From the NCBI GenBank assembly GCA_964414345.1, contig CAYPWF010000001.1, positions 62,001-126,000 on the forward strand: a stretch of 64,000 nucleotides of DNA, written 5' to 3'. A model generated the notes under the pieces. That model was not told the origin of the DNA. It searched no databases and was given only the letters and a program-made list of their open reading frames with translations. Shown here one piece after another: positions 44,202 to 52,938 of this stretch. The DNA comes from Desulfocorpusculum sp964414345. Its GTDB lineage: Bacteria; Desulfobacterota; Desulfocorpusculales; Desulfocorpusculum. Position 1 is the stretch's first letter, and each line of letters starts with the position of its first letter. A program made the translations under genes and the position numbers.

Positions 44202-44291
44202 TTCCCCTCCTTGCTGTCTCGGCCTCATCAAGCCGCATTATTAAAAGCTCTTGTGGCCCGCCCCTGCTGAGCGAGGCAAGCATAAACTTAT

Positions 44292-44340
44292 TTGAAAAAC
44301 ATCTCAAGCTTTTTTTCGGTTGCATTACAAAAAACTTGAG
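44292..44340 (-). terminator. Rho-independent terminator of the liv operon
   Basis: On the minus strand, starting 28 bases after the livF stop: CTCAAGTTTTTT pairs with AAAAAAAGCTTGAG (one bulge, 12-base loop), followed by ATGTTTTTC. It separates livF from mlaA. Confidence 0.6.
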
Positions 44341-44367
44341 GGAATCCTGTCTGCTTGTTCTTTTCAC

Positions 44368-45072
44368 TCAAAGTCCCAGATAGGCCTTCCGAATATGATC
44401 CTCCCCAAGAAGCCCCTCTCCTTCCCCTTCCATGAGCACAGAGCCGTTTTCCAACACGTAACCCCGGCTGGAGAGTTTGAGGGCGTGAAACACGTTTTGT
44501 TCTACCAAAAGCACCATGGTGCCGGCCCTGTTGATCCTGGCAACGGTCTCGAAAATCATGGAGACCAGAAGTGGAGACAGCCCCAGGGAAGGCTCATCCA
44601 GCATCAGGAGCTTAGGCTTGGACATGAGACCTCGTGCTATGGCCAGCATCTGTTGCTCTCCGCCGCTTAAGGTTCCGGCCTTCTGGGAAAGTCTCTCTTG
44701 GAGTCTGGGGAAAAGGCCGAATATTTCCTCTAAGGTCTGAGCTCTAAGCTTCTTGACCCTGGGGAACTGAGCCCCCATTTCCAGGTTTTCCTTGACTGTC
44801 ATGTGGGGGAAGATCTGCCTTCCCTCGGGAACCTGGCTTATGCCCAGTTCCACAACTTGAGAGGGGTTCAGGCGGCACAGATCCTGTCCTTGAAATTTGA
44901 TGGATCCCCTGCGCGGCCTTAGAAGACCTGAGATGCTTCTAAGGGTGGTGGATTTGCCGGCTCCGTTGGAGCCGATGAGGGCCACCATCTCGGCTGGCAG
45001 AACCTTGAGACTAACCTGCCGTAGGGCCTGCATGTCCCCGTAGAAAACATCAATAGCTTCAATTTCCAGCAT
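44368..45072 (-). CDS. livF: Branched-chain amino acid ABC transporter, ATP-binding protein LivF
   Basis: 234 residues. Walker A GSNGAGKSTTL, signature LSGGEQQML, Walker B LLMLDEPSLGLSP and the LivF-specific VEQNVFHAL ending. It energises import of branched-chain amino acids or similar compounds together with LivG. It overlaps livG by 14 bases and is the last gene of the five-gene set, followed by a terminator. Confidence 0.94.
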   Translation of the reverse strand: MLEIEAIDVFYGDMQALRQVSLKVLPAEMVALIGSNGAGKSTTLRSISGLLRPRRGSIKFQGQDLCRLNPSQVVELGISQVPEGRQIFPHMTVKENLEMGAQFPRVKKLRAQTLEEIFGLFPRLQERLSQKAGTLSGGEQQMLAIARGLMSKPKLLMLDEPSLGLSPLLVSMIFETVARINRAGTMVLLVEQNVFHALKLSSRGYVLENGSVLMEGEGEGLLGEDHIRKAYLGL

Positions 45073-45790
45073 CCAAGAACTCCCTGCCCAGGTAAGCCTC
45101 CACCACCTGGGGATCCCTGACCACTTCCTGCGGTAGACCTTCAGCTATTTTCCTGCCATAGTTGATAACCACAACCCGCTGGGCCAGGGCCATGAGGCCC
45201 CTCATAACGTGCTCTATCAGCAGGATGCTCACTCCCCTTGCATTTATTTCTTTGAGCAATCTGACCATCTCGTCCACGTCAGATGGATTTAGACCCCCCA
45301 TCACCTCGTCCAGCAGAAGGATCTCCGGCCTGGTGGCCAAGGCTCTGGCCAGTTCCAGTCTTTTCCTGAGGGCCAAGGGAAGGCTTCCGGCTTTTTCTTG
45401 GGAAAGCTCTGCAAGTCCGGCGAACTCCAAGGTGGATTGAGCCAATCTGCGGGCCCCTGTCAGGGAGCTCTCTCTGAGCATGGCTCCCACCATAACATTA
45501 TCCAAAACGCTCACATTCAGAAACGGTCTTACGATCTGAAAAGTGCGCGCCATGCCCAGGCGGCAGATCTGGTGTGGTCTTAGACCCTTTACAGATCTGC
45601 CTTTAAGGCTAACCTCCCCTTTGTCAATGGACAAGAAACCAGTCAGGCAATGAAACACCGTGGTCTTGCCTGCCCCGTTGGGCCCTATAAGACCCAGGAT
45701 CTCACCCTCTTGCATCTCGAAGGAGAGCTCCGCCACAGCGCAAAGCCCTCCGAAATGCTTTTCAAGCTTTTCCACCTCAAGCAGCTTCAT
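45059..45790 (-). CDS. livG: Branched-chain amino acid ABC transporter, ATP-binding protein LivG
   Basis: 243 residues. Walker A GPNGAGKTTVFH, LivG-typical LTGFLSIDKGEV, ARTFQIVRPFLNVSV and Walker B ILLLDEVMGGLNP. The ABC signature region (ALRKRLELARALA) departs from LSGG: it reads LPLALRKRLE, a form that LivG proteins often show as LPYGxQRRLE. Overlaps livM by four bases (ATGA). Confidence 0.92.
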   Translation of the reverse strand: MKLLEVEKLEKHFGGLCAVAELSFEMQEGEILGLIGPNGAGKTTVFHCLTGFLSIDKGEVSLKGRSVKGLRPHQICRLGMARTFQIVRPFLNVSVLDNVMVGAMLRESSLTGARRLAQSTLEFAGLAELSQEKAGSLPLALRKRLELARALATRPEILLLDEVMGGLNPSDVDEMVRLLKEINARGVSILLIEHVMRGLMALAQRVVVINYGRKIAEGLPQEVVRDPQVVEAYLGREFLDAGN

Positions 45791-46752
45791 GGCTCCAATC
45801 TCAAAACAGGACCGATGGCCTTTTTGAGGTATACGAGTATTCCTTCTCTCATAAACAAGACCACCAGGATGGCCAGCACTCCATAAAGAATCAGGTGCAA
45901 TCCCTCAAGACCTCCCCTTGCGAAGTAGGCCCTGGATATCTCCGATAGGGGAGTCAGCAGGAAAGAGCCCAAGACCGGCCCCAAGGCCGTGCCCATCCCA
46001 CCGATGATGGGTCTTAGGATCAATTCTATGGAAAGCCCCATTCCCAGAACCGAGTTGGGGTTTATGTAGAAGATGTAGTTTGCGTAAAAAGTGCCTCCCA
46101 GAGATGTCATAAAAGCGCTTAGAGCTATGCCTACCATGGAATACTTGAAAGCATTCACACCAAGGGCTTCGGCTGCATCCTCGTCCTCTCTAACGGCCAC
46201 CATGAATCTGCCCGCCCTTGAAAGCTCAAGAAGCCTGGCCACTCCCACAGATGCCACCATGAAGCCCAGGGAAAGGTAATAGTAGGCCACGTTTCCCCTG
46301 AACTGGAAATTCCAAAAGGAGGGCTTGAAGTCCAAGAAAATGCCTGCAAACCCCCCCAAGCTGGGAATGTGAGAGACAACCAGGCGGGAGATTTCGGCAA
46401 AGGAAATCGTAAGTATGACGAAATAAACCCCTCTCAAACCAAACCTGAAGCCCAGAAACCCTATGACCAGGCCCACCAGCATGGCCAAAAGCCCCCCCAC
46501 CCACATCCCTATCCAGGGGGAGATGTTGTGGTTCATGGCCAGGTAAGTGGAGGTGTAAGCTCCTATTCCGACGTAAAGAGCGTGGCCCAAGGATATATGG
46601 CCTGTGTATCCGGTTAGAAGGTTCCAGGATTGCCCCAGGTAGGCGTAGAAAAAAATCATCACGAATATGCCCAGCAGGTACTTGTCCAGCACAAGGGGCA
46701 AAAGCAGCAACACCACCAGGGCTGAACCCAAAATTACGTAAAGCCTCTTCAT
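45787..46752 (-). CDS. livM: Branched-chain amino acid ABC transporter permease LivM
   Basis: 321 residues with about nine hydrophobic segments. GYTGHISLGHALYVGIGAYT, GLRGVYFVILTISFAEI and SMVGIALSAFMTSLGGTFYANY are hallmark LivM segments. Inner-membrane permease paired with LivH. Overlaps livH by ATGA. Confidence 0.92.
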   Translation of the reverse strand: MKRLYVILGSALVVLLLLPLVLDKYLLGIFVMIFFYAYLGQSWNLLTGYTGHISLGHALYVGIGAYTSTYLAMNHNISPWIGMWVGGLLAMLVGLVIGFLGFRFGLRGVYFVILTISFAEISRLVVSHIPSLGGFAGIFLDFKPSFWNFQFRGNVAYYYLSLGFMVASVGVARLLELSRAGRFMVAVREDEDAAEALGVNAFKYSMVGIALSAFMTSLGGTFYANYIFYINPNSVLGMGLSIELILRPIIGGMGTALGPVLGSFLLTPLSEISRAYFARGGLEGLHLILYGVLAILVVLFMREGILVYLKKAIGPVLRLEP

Positions 46753-47618
46753 GCCTTGCCCCCGAACAGGCCCTGAGGTTTGAACAGCATTATGGCCACC
46801 AGCAGGCCGAAGCTCACCACCTGCTTCATGGTGGCTGGCACAACCAAGGTGGAGACTGATTCAGCCACCCCCAATATCAAACCACCCACAAGAGCCCCAG
46901 GGAGGCTCCCCAACCCGCCCAGGATCACCACCACAAAGGCGGTCATCGTGAAGTCGTGGCCCAGGTGGGGGGAGGTGGCCATCAAGGGAAGAAGCAGGGC
47001 TCCGGCAGCCCCTGTGGTGGCAGCTCCCACTCCGAAGGAGAAGTTGTTGACCCGGTCAACTCGGATTCCCACCAAAAGAGCCCCAACCCTGTTGTCTGCA
47101 GCTGCCCTAATGGACTTGCCCACATCCGAATATTTCAGGAACAGGAAAACCAGCCCTGTGATCAAAACAGCCAGGGCAAAAGCCAGAAGCCGCGAGACAT
47201 CTATCATCACAGGACCAAGATGCAAGGTGGCCAGACCTAAAGCAGTCCTGGGGCTTCGCGGATCAGGCCCAAAGCCCAAAAGAACCGCATTTTCAATGAT
47301 CAGCCCTGTGGCCACCAAGGGAAGCACCTGCATGGCCTCAGGGAAATCCAAGATGCGGTTCACCACCGTGGCCTGCACCAGATAGCCCAAGATAAACAAG
47401 GCCCCTGCAACCAGAAGCAGAGATACATAAGGGTCCAGCCCCAGCAGCACCAGGATGCCGTAGGCTATGTACATGCCTAGAACCATCATGGGGCCGTGGG
47501 CAAAATTGATAACCCCCATCACACCGAAGATGAGAGAAAGCCCAACAGCTATGAGGCCGTACACACCCCCAAGAAGAATACCCTGCACCACCAGTTGAAG
47601 AGGCAACTCGTATTTCAT
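46749..47618 (-). CDS. livH: Branched-chain amino acid ABC transporter permease LivH
   Basis: 289 residues with about eight membrane segments. QGILLGGVYGLIAVGLSLIFGVMGVINFAHG, IRAAADNRVGALLVGI and VVVILGGLGSLPGALVGGLILG are LivH features. First permease gene of the set, 120 bases downstream of the binding-protein gene with a stable hairpin in between. Confidence 0.93.
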   Translation of the reverse strand: MKYELPLQLVVQGILLGGVYGLIAVGLSLIFGVMGVINFAHGPMMVLGMYIAYGILVLLGLDPYVSLLLVAGALFILGYLVQATVVNRILDFPEAMQVLPLVATGLIIENAVLLGFGPDPRSPRTALGLATLHLGPVMIDVSRLLAFALAVLITGLVFLFLKYSDVGKSIRAAADNRVGALLVGIRVDRVNNFSFGVGAATTGAAGALLLPLMATSPHLGHDFTMTAFVVVILGGLGSLPGALVGGLILGVAESVSTLVVPATMKQVVSFGLLVAIMLFKPQGLFGGKA

Positions 47619-47686
47619 AAGACCACACTCGGTTCTTTAAGCCTTCTTGCCCGCCTCCCAGTTCAGTCCAGTTAGCATAGACCAAC

Positions 47687-47726
47687 AAAGGGCCGGCCTA
47701 CTCCCTTGGAAGCAGACCGGCCCTTT
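47687..47726 (-). terminator. Intercistronic hairpin between livK-like and livH
   Basis: A perfect 10-bp stem (AAAGGGCCGG/CCGGCCCTTT, loop 20 bases) 13 bases after the binding-protein stop; followed by GTTGG on the minus strand, so there is no strong T run. It fits an attenuator or RNA-stabilising hairpin that keeps binding protein higher than permease. Confidence 0.5.
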
Positions 47727-47738
47727 CTAAAGCTAACC

Positions 47739-49022
47739 TCATCCTCTCTCCCAAAGCTGGGGGGCAGGGAAAACATAGGGGGCTTGGGCGAATTTTTTGG
47801 GCAACACCACCTTGGTGCGCTTTAGAGGATCCGGATCCGGAAGGATCTGGATCATGGCTGTAGTGGCGTTGATATTGTCACCATTGGGGGCGAACTTGAT
47901 GGCCTCCCCCACCATGGGATGATCCTTGAATTCGGTCTTCTTGAAGGCCTCTACTATCTTGTCAGGGTCAGTGGATTTGGCCCTTTCCAGAGCGTCGGCC
48001 ACAACCAGTATGCCGGTGTAGGCGTAGCCGTTGTTGGTCTCCAAATAGGCGTTGTAGTTCTTCAGGAAGAGATCATTGGCTGCCTTGTACACCGGGCTTT
48101 CAGGGTTGACCCAAGGCACGTTGTCCATAACGTAGAATATGAGCTTGTCCAAGTCCTTGATGACCGAAGGCTCATACCACCCTGGGGATCCTGGGCTTAT
48201 TATTCCCATCAGCTCCACCCTTTGTTTGAAAAGCTCCCTTGTCAAAAGGGTTGAGTCCCCGGGCCTGCATATGGGGAAAAGGATATCCGGCTTGGCGGCC
48301 TTTATCTTGGCCACCTCGGCCGAGAGGTCGGGCACCCCGAGGGGATAGCTTATCTCTTCCACAATCTCCATGCCCAGGCCGGAAGCCTTGAACTCTTTTA
48401 TAAAAAGCGCCCCTTGGGTTTTCCCAAAGGCGTCTCCCACGTAAGAGACAACGGCCCTTTTGGGAGAGACTTTCTTCTCCTCCAAGATGGTCTTGAGGAA
48501 CTCCATCATGCGCTTGGCGAAGGTGGTGGAAGTGGGAAAGATCCTGAAGGTGTACTTGTATCCCTTCTGGGTGATGTCGTCCAGAGTGGCCACGTCGCAC
48601 AGAAAGGGCACACCCCTTTGCTCGCACAAGGTAGCTATGGCCATGCCGGTGCCGCTTTCGAAAGCCCCGACTATCACCTTGGCCCCCTCCTTGATGAGCC
48701 GGTCCGCCTCTGAGCGGCCCACCTCGGCCGAGGTTTGGCTGTCCCCCAGGAGCAGCTCCAGTTTGGCCCCTCCCATGGACTTGATGCCGCCCAAGGAGTT
48801 TATGTACTCCACGGCCATCTGGGCGCCTCGGCGTTGCCCCTGACCGATCACCGCCAAGGGACCAGTGACCGGTTGCACGGAGCCTATCTTGATAGTGGGG
48901 GGCGTTGCCCTGAGCACCGTGGGAAACCCGCCCACGGCTGTGGCGGCACCCGCAGCCGCTGCTGCCTGAAGGAAGCCCCTTCTGCTTATAAGATTTCGAG
49001 ACAGGCCAGGCTTTCTTTTCAT
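47739..49022 (-). CDS. livK: Periplasmic branched-chain amino acid-type substrate-binding protein
   Basis: 427 residues. A Tat-like signal (LISRRGFLQAAAAAGAATAVGG) precedes a type I periplasmic-binding fold: IKIGSVQPVTGPLAVIGQGQRRGAQMAVEYIN, GGAKLELLLGDSQTSAEVGRSEADRLI and GTGMAIATLCEQRGVPFLCD. It captures the ligand for LivHMGF; amino acid, amide or aromatic acid cannot be told apart. The ATG at 49022 has GGAGGGAACC ahead; an in-frame start at 49073 has no signal. First gene of the operon. Confidence 0.9.
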   Translation of the reverse strand: MKRKPGLSRNLISRRGFLQAAAAAGAATAVGGFPTVLRATPPTIKIGSVQPVTGPLAVIGQGQRRGAQMAVEYINSLGGIKSMGGAKLELLLGDSQTSAEVGRSEADRLIKEGAKVIVGAFESGTGMAIATLCEQRGVPFLCDVATLDDITQKGYKYTFRIFPTSTTFAKRMMEFLKTILEEKKVSPKRAVVSYVGDAFGKTQGALFIKEFKASGLGMEIVEEISYPLGVPDLSAEVAKIKAAKPDILFPICRPGDSTLLTRELFKQRVELMGIISPGSPGWYEPSVIKDLDKLIFYVMDNVPWVNPESPVYKAANDLFLKNYNAYLETNNGYAYTGILVVADALERAKSTDPDKIVEAFKKTEFKDHPMVGEAIKFAPNGDNINATTAMIQILPDPDPLKRTKVVLPKKFAQAPYVFPAPQLWERG

Positions 49023-49131
49023 GGTTCCCTCCTCATTTCGTCTAGTTGGGCATTGGGGGTGATCGCTTCCCATTTCGTTGTGTAACCAAAGTTAAAATTT
49101 CTCTCCTCAGGCCTTGCCGCAAAGTTTATTT

Positions 49132-49161
49132 CATATACGGGAATTTGAGCCTGTTTGTCAA
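49132..49161 (-). promoter_or_regulatory. Sigma-70-type promoter of the liv operon
   Basis: On the minus strand: TTGACA, 18-base spacer, TATATG. Transcript start near 49125, leaving a leader of about 100 bases before the ATG at 49022. Confidence 0.6.
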
Positions 49162-49698
49162 ATCAAATTGCACGAGCCGTCATTTTTTTGTCGATTCCCC
49201 GGGGGATATGGATTCCTCTTGAGCCTCACCAACACTGGACCCATTAACCTGTATAGCACGCATGATTGGCCAAGACCAGTGTCTAGGGAGCCCAAGCTGG
49301 GAAACCTCCTGTGAGTTTGACGCGGGTTATCCAGTAAGGCTTTTGACTCTGGAGGCTAGGCACCCAAGCCCAGGCGGATCCAGCCCCCCGACGGTTCTAT
49401 TCAAGGCCGGATCTTGGGCGATACACAACAGGGGGGGATTTGAGCAAGAGCGGTTACAAAAATTTCTTTGATCGCGTAAAGCCGGGAGGATATCAGGAGC
49501 AGGGCCGGCTTGATATGAAGGCAAATTACTAAATCGTAATTTTTTAGGTAAAAGCGTTTTCCCCCAGGGTTCCTGATAAAGCAGACTTATCGGCTTATCA
49601 CATAGTTACCCTCCCAGGATTCCTTTGTGGGCCTGGCATATTTGTTGCTTTTAGGAGTTTCGAGAGGAAAATCCGTGGAATCTGTCAGGGAGGTGACG
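49162..49698 (+). other. Intergenic region between liv operon and small plus-strand gene
   Basis: About 540 bases. Apart from an AT-rich inverted repeat (AAATTAC/GTAATTT with trailing T, near 49523-49545), nothing recognisable was found. Confidence 0.4.
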
Positions 49699-50007
49699 AT
49701 GAGAAGGGTGAGGCTTCAAAGGATAGTCCAGGACGGCACAAAAGAGTTCGTCACCCTGGGGAGCGTTTTCGAGGGGCTGGAGCCCCTCAAGCCAAGAGCC
49801 GGCCAGGAATACCTGATGTTCGACGACTCCGGAAAAGTTGTGCGCACCTCCCCTGTGGTGAGAGTTCACGATGGTTTTTTTGAAACCCAAAACTCCTTCT
49901 ACAAGCTCACCGTTTTGGAGGAGGAGCCCTTTGACTTGGGTGGAGAGGAGACCCCTGGGAAAACACAGGAAATCAACCTGGCCAAGCTGGCCAACACATC
50001 CCGCTAA
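49699..50007 (+). CDS. Small unknown protein
   Basis: 102 residues: VRLQRIVQDGTKEFVTLGSVFEGLEPLKPRAGQEYLMFDDSGKVVRTSPVVRVHDGFFETQNSFYKLTVLEEE reads as a single small beta-rich domain, with a possible nucleic-acid-binding or tail-tube-like strand set, but no family is known to me. ATG at 49699 has GGGAGGTGACG immediately ahead, which decides it over upstream in-frame TTG/GTG codons. Isolated; followed by repeat copy E. Confidence 0.5.
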   Translation: MRRVRLQRIVQDGTKEFVTLGSVFEGLEPLKPRAGQEYLMFDDSGKVVRTSPVVRVHDGFFETQNSFYKLTVLEEEPFDLGGEETPGKTQEINLAKLANTSR

Positions 50008-50150
50008 ACCCTTGCCTTCAAGGACCAGGGCTTGGGCTGGGGCCGGCCTTTTTTCTCACAAATTCAAGCCAAGCTGGTCCACCTCCGCGCAAAGACCTAC
50101 CTAGGCCCTTTTTGAGACAACCTGCCGCAGCTCTTCTGAGGCCTGCCTTT

Positions 50151-50275
50151 AGCCCGTGTTATTCACGATAAGCGTATAATGCGGGCTATCTTAATTACAT
50201 GTTCGGACAAACTGGGTCCCTACTCAAAAGCACCCTGATTTGGGTTTCAGACTTGGTCCCACCAGCCCCCCCGGC
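50151..50275 (+). repeat. Dispersed palindromic repeat, copy E (5' part)
   Basis: Palindrome 50151-50187 (AGCCCGTGTTATTCACGA and GCGTATAATGCGGGCT), then TATCTTAATTACATGTTCGG, CACCCTGATTTGGGTTTCAG. After 50275 the sequence leaves the family, so copy E lacks its 3' part. Confidence 0.75.
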
Positions 50276-50380
50276 TAGGGGCTCTTACCTGATGATGCCT
50301 TGCTCGTGGTTGGCAAGCATTTGCCCCCAGGGATTCCTCTGATTATCATAGACAGGGTCGGCTTATTGGCCAAGGCTAGC

Positions 50381-50532
50381 GGGGTTGGGGGACTGGGTCC
50401 TCAACCTCCCGGTACATTTGGCCGTTTTCATATCAAAACCAGGGCCTGACTTAAAAAGAGCGAGTTTGAGTGTGAGCCGGAGGGAATGGCCAAGTTACCC
50501 CGCATTATCCACCCAGGGTGAATAATGCGGGC
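50381..50532 (-). repeat. Dispersed palindromic repeat, copy F (opposite orientation)
   Basis: Read on the minus strand: palindrome 50532-50498 with arms CCCGCATTAT / ATAATGCGGG and inner CACCC/GGGTG, then family body GGCCCTGGTTTTGATATG and AAATGTACCGGGAGGTTGAGG. Copies E and F face each other, about 105 bases apart, and the F palindrome lies 29 bases upstream of the UbiA-type gene. Confidence 0.6.
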
Positions 50533-50561
50533 AAGACAGCTTTTTTCGGGGAGGCTTTGCC

Positions 50562-51500
50562 GTGGAGGTACAACCGCTGAGCGGCTTTGCGGGGGTCAGG
50601 AAGATCAAGCTTTTCATGGCCTTATCCAGGACGCCTCATGGCCTGCTGGACATGGCCACCCCGGCCTTGTCTGCGCTATTGGCTTTGGGTTCTTTTCCAA
50701 ACGGGCGAGTGATTCTTCTGGGGCTGCTTACAGCATTTGCCGGTTATACGGCGGTTTACGCCCTCAACGACTTGGTTGACTACCGCAGTGACAGGGAAAA
50801 GCTACGCAGTATGAGGGAAACCGGGGGCTCAGGAGATGTGGATGCTGTTTTTATGAGGCATCCCATGGCTCAGGGTTTGATCTCAGTCCCTCAGGCCATA
50901 GCCTGGACCATGGGATGGGGCCTGGTGGCCTTTTGGGGGGCTTATTCTTTAAGACCTGTTTGTGCAGCGATCTTTTTTTCTGCTTGCTGCTTGGAAGCAA
51001 TCTATTGCACTTTGTTGAGGGTGAGCTACCTTCGCACTTTGGTGAGCGGTTTGGTTAAGACCTCTGGGGCCTTGGCCGCTGTCTTGGCGGTGGATCCGGA
51101 CCCAGACCCTTTTTTTGTGGGATACGTGTTCACATGGCTTTTCCTGTGGGAGATAGGCGGGCAGAACGTTCCCAATGACTGGTCAGACTTGGAAGAGGAC
51201 GAATCCCTCAGCGCCAAGACGCTCCCGGCGGAGCTTGGCCCTGAAAAGGCGGCTTGGGTGGTGATGCTCTGCCTTTGCTCCTCAGCACTCTTGGGAATTG
51301 GCCTCTTCTGGAGTTCACCTGGCAGCCTGAGTCCTGTTTTTCACCTGGGAAGCTTGGGGGCTGGATGGTTTTTGTTGATAGGCCCTGCAGGAAAGCTTTT
51401 CAAGGAACGTAGCCTGGATGCAGCAGGCCGTCTCTTTAACAAGGCCAGCTATTACCCTCTGGCCGTCTTGGCCTCCACCTTGGCGGCTATGATATTTTGA
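50562..51500 (+). CDS. UbiA-family prenyltransferase
   Basis: 312 residues, eight or nine membrane segments. First aspartate motif NDLVDYRSDREKLRS and a second one, NDWSDLEEDESLSAKTLPAE, bind Mg and prenyl diphosphate as in UbiA/EboC. GTG at 50562 has GGGGAGG seven bases ahead. The acceptor is unknown; neighbours (two methyltransferases, TIM-barrel isomerase, inositol-phosphate-synthase-like gene) hint at a prenylated polar head, not classic ubiquinone. Converges on the methyltransferase gene with only 23 bases between stops. Confidence 0.85.
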   Translation: MEVQPLSGFAGVRKIKLFMALSRTPHGLLDMATPALSALLALGSFPNGRVILLGLLTAFAGYTAVYALNDLVDYRSDREKLRSMRETGGSGDVDAVFMRHPMAQGLISVPQAIAWTMGWGLVAFWGAYSLRPVCAAIFFSACCLEAIYCTLLRVSYLRTLVSGLVKTSGALAAVLAVDPDPDPFFVGYVFTWLFLWEIGGQNVPNDWSDLEEDESLSAKTLPAELGPEKAAWVVMLCLCSSALLGIGLFWSSPGSLSPVFHLGSLGAGWFLLIGPAGKLFKERSLDAAGRLFNKASYYPLAVLASTLAAMIF

Positions 51501-51523
51501 GCCCAAAAGTTCTGCCAGGCCAA

Positions 51524-52135
51524 TCATTTTCCCTGGGACATGCCATAGTTAGCCACCCCTAGGATTCCCAACAAGGGATGTTCCAAGACCTTCCGCAGCT
51601 CAAAGCCGTTTAGCCTCAAAGCCTGGCGCCAGGAATTTGCCTCAAAACGCTCCTGTTTTGGGTGGAGCAGTATTCTCTTGGTGAGAAAGTTTGCGTACAA
51701 AGACGGGTAAAGCTCTTCCAGGAAATAAAAGCCTCCTGGCCTTAGAAGCCGGGCCAGCTCTTTGAGAGCCTCCCTCCAGGCAACCACATGATGTATCACG
51801 CCAAAGCCGAAAACAGCATCAAAACTTCCCGACGGATAAGGCAGCAGGAGAGCATCGGCCGCCACGAGCCTCACCCTCTCATGCCTGCCCGGACCGGGAT
51901 ACTTCAGGGATTTCTTGAGCATTTCAAGATCCAGGTCTGTGACCTGAATCCGGCTGGGTCCAAACTCCTTTAGAATGAGCCTGGCCCCAACTCCCCTTCC
52001 ACAACCGATTTCCAGCACCGAGGCCTTGGGCGGGAAGTCCATGGCAGCGCGGCGCATCCATCTTATTTCCAGAGCCTGCTGAATCACCCGCAGGGGATTG
52101 TTCACGGCCCAGCGCTCCGCCCAGTTGAGCTTCAT
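51524..52135 (-). CDS. Class I SAM-dependent methyltransferase
   Basis: 203 residues. SAM motif I SVLEIGCGRGVGARLIL, motif II TDLDLEMLK, then VAADALLLPYPSGSFDAVFGFGVIHHV and LLRPGGFYFLEELYP: a UbiE/UbiG-like small-molecule methyltransferase. ATG overlaps the UbiE-like gene stop (ATGA). Substrate unknown; acts next to UbiE and UbiA products. Confidence 0.85.
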   Translation of the reverse strand: MKLNWAERWAVNNPLRVIQQALEIRWMRRAAMDFPPKASVLEIGCGRGVGARLILKEFGPSRIQVTDLDLEMLKKSLKYPGPGRHERVRLVAADALLLPYPSGSFDAVFGFGVIHHVVAWREALKELARLLRPGGFYFLEELYPSLYANFLTKRILLHPKQERFEANSWRQALRLNGFELRKVLEHPLLGILGVANYGMSQGK

Positions 52136-52938
52136 GAGGGCTTTTTCCCCAAATGGATGACCGCTATGCCGTCGGTGAGTCTTCTGTAGCGCACTTCCTG
52201 GAATCCTATTTCCATGAGACGCTCGGCCAGCTCCTCAGGCCCGGGGAACACCCGAATGGACTCGGGCAGATAAGTGTAAGCCTGCCTGGATCCTGCGAGC
52301 AGCTTGCCTAGCCCGGGCATCACGTGAAAGGAATAGAAATCGTAAAGACGCCTGAACCATGGGGTGCGGGGGGTGGAAAACTCCAAGCAGAGCATGGTCC
52401 CACCGGGTTTGAGCACCCTGAACATCTCTCGGAATCCTTGCTCCATTCTAGTGAGGTTCCTAATGCCAAAGGCCACAATGGTTGCATCAAACACACCATC
52501 TCTCAGGGCCAGCTGCTCGGCATCTCCTTGCAGCATGCTCACCACTCTTGAGCCCCCTGCTCGGGAGAGCTTCCTGGAGGCCTGCTCCATCATGGCCAGA
52601 TTCATGTCGTAAATCAGCACAAGGCCTGAAGGGCCCACCTGCCTTGCGGCCAAGAAAGCCATGTCCCCTGTGCCCCCGCAAACGTCCAAGACTTTCTGCC
52701 CGGCTTTAAGCCCCAAGCTCCTTATGGCCCTTCTTTTCCAAATCAAATGGGCCCCCATGCTCAAAAGCGTGTTCATGAAATCGTACTTGCGGGCCACAGT
52801 GTCAAAGTGTCTGGAGACCAGCTTCTTTTTTTCTTTCAAAGGCACCAACCTGTAACCGAAGTGCACCTTTTCCTCCTGCAGGCCTTCTTCGGGCTCAGCA
52901 TCCTGCACTCCGGCCCGGGCTTTTTCCAGATTTTTCAT
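52132..52938 (-). CDS. ubiE: UbiE/MenG-like quinone methyltransferase
   Basis: 268 residues. Diagnostic UbiE/MenG segments: FDTVARKYDFMNTLLSMGAHLIWKRRAIRSLGL, VCGGTGDMAFLAAR, VAFGIRNLTRMEQGFREMFRVLKPGG and LEFSTPRTPWFRRLYDFYSFHVMPGLGKLLAGSRQAYTYLPESI. It methylates demethylmenaquinone or a related quinone. ATG at 52938 overlaps the stop of the TIM-barrel gene (ATGA), preferred over GTG at 52947. Confidence 0.92.
   Translation of the reverse strand: MKNLEKARAGVQDAEPEEGLQEEKVHFGYRLVPLKEKKKLVSRHFDTVARKYDFMNTLLSMGAHLIWKRRAIRSLGLKAGQKVLDVCGGTGDMAFLAARQVGPSGLVLIYDMNLAMMEQASRKLSRAGGSRVVSMLQGDAEQLALRDGVFDATIVAFGIRNLTRMEQGFREMFRVLKPGGTMLCLEFSTPRTPWFRRLYDFYSFHVMPGLGKLLAGSRQAYTYLPESIRVFPGPEELAERLMEIGFQEVRYRRLTDGIAVIHLGKKPS

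Noticed and set aside
44232..44244. GCCGCATTATT piece upstream of mlaA
   Set aside because: Too short to be told from chance and without a second arm.
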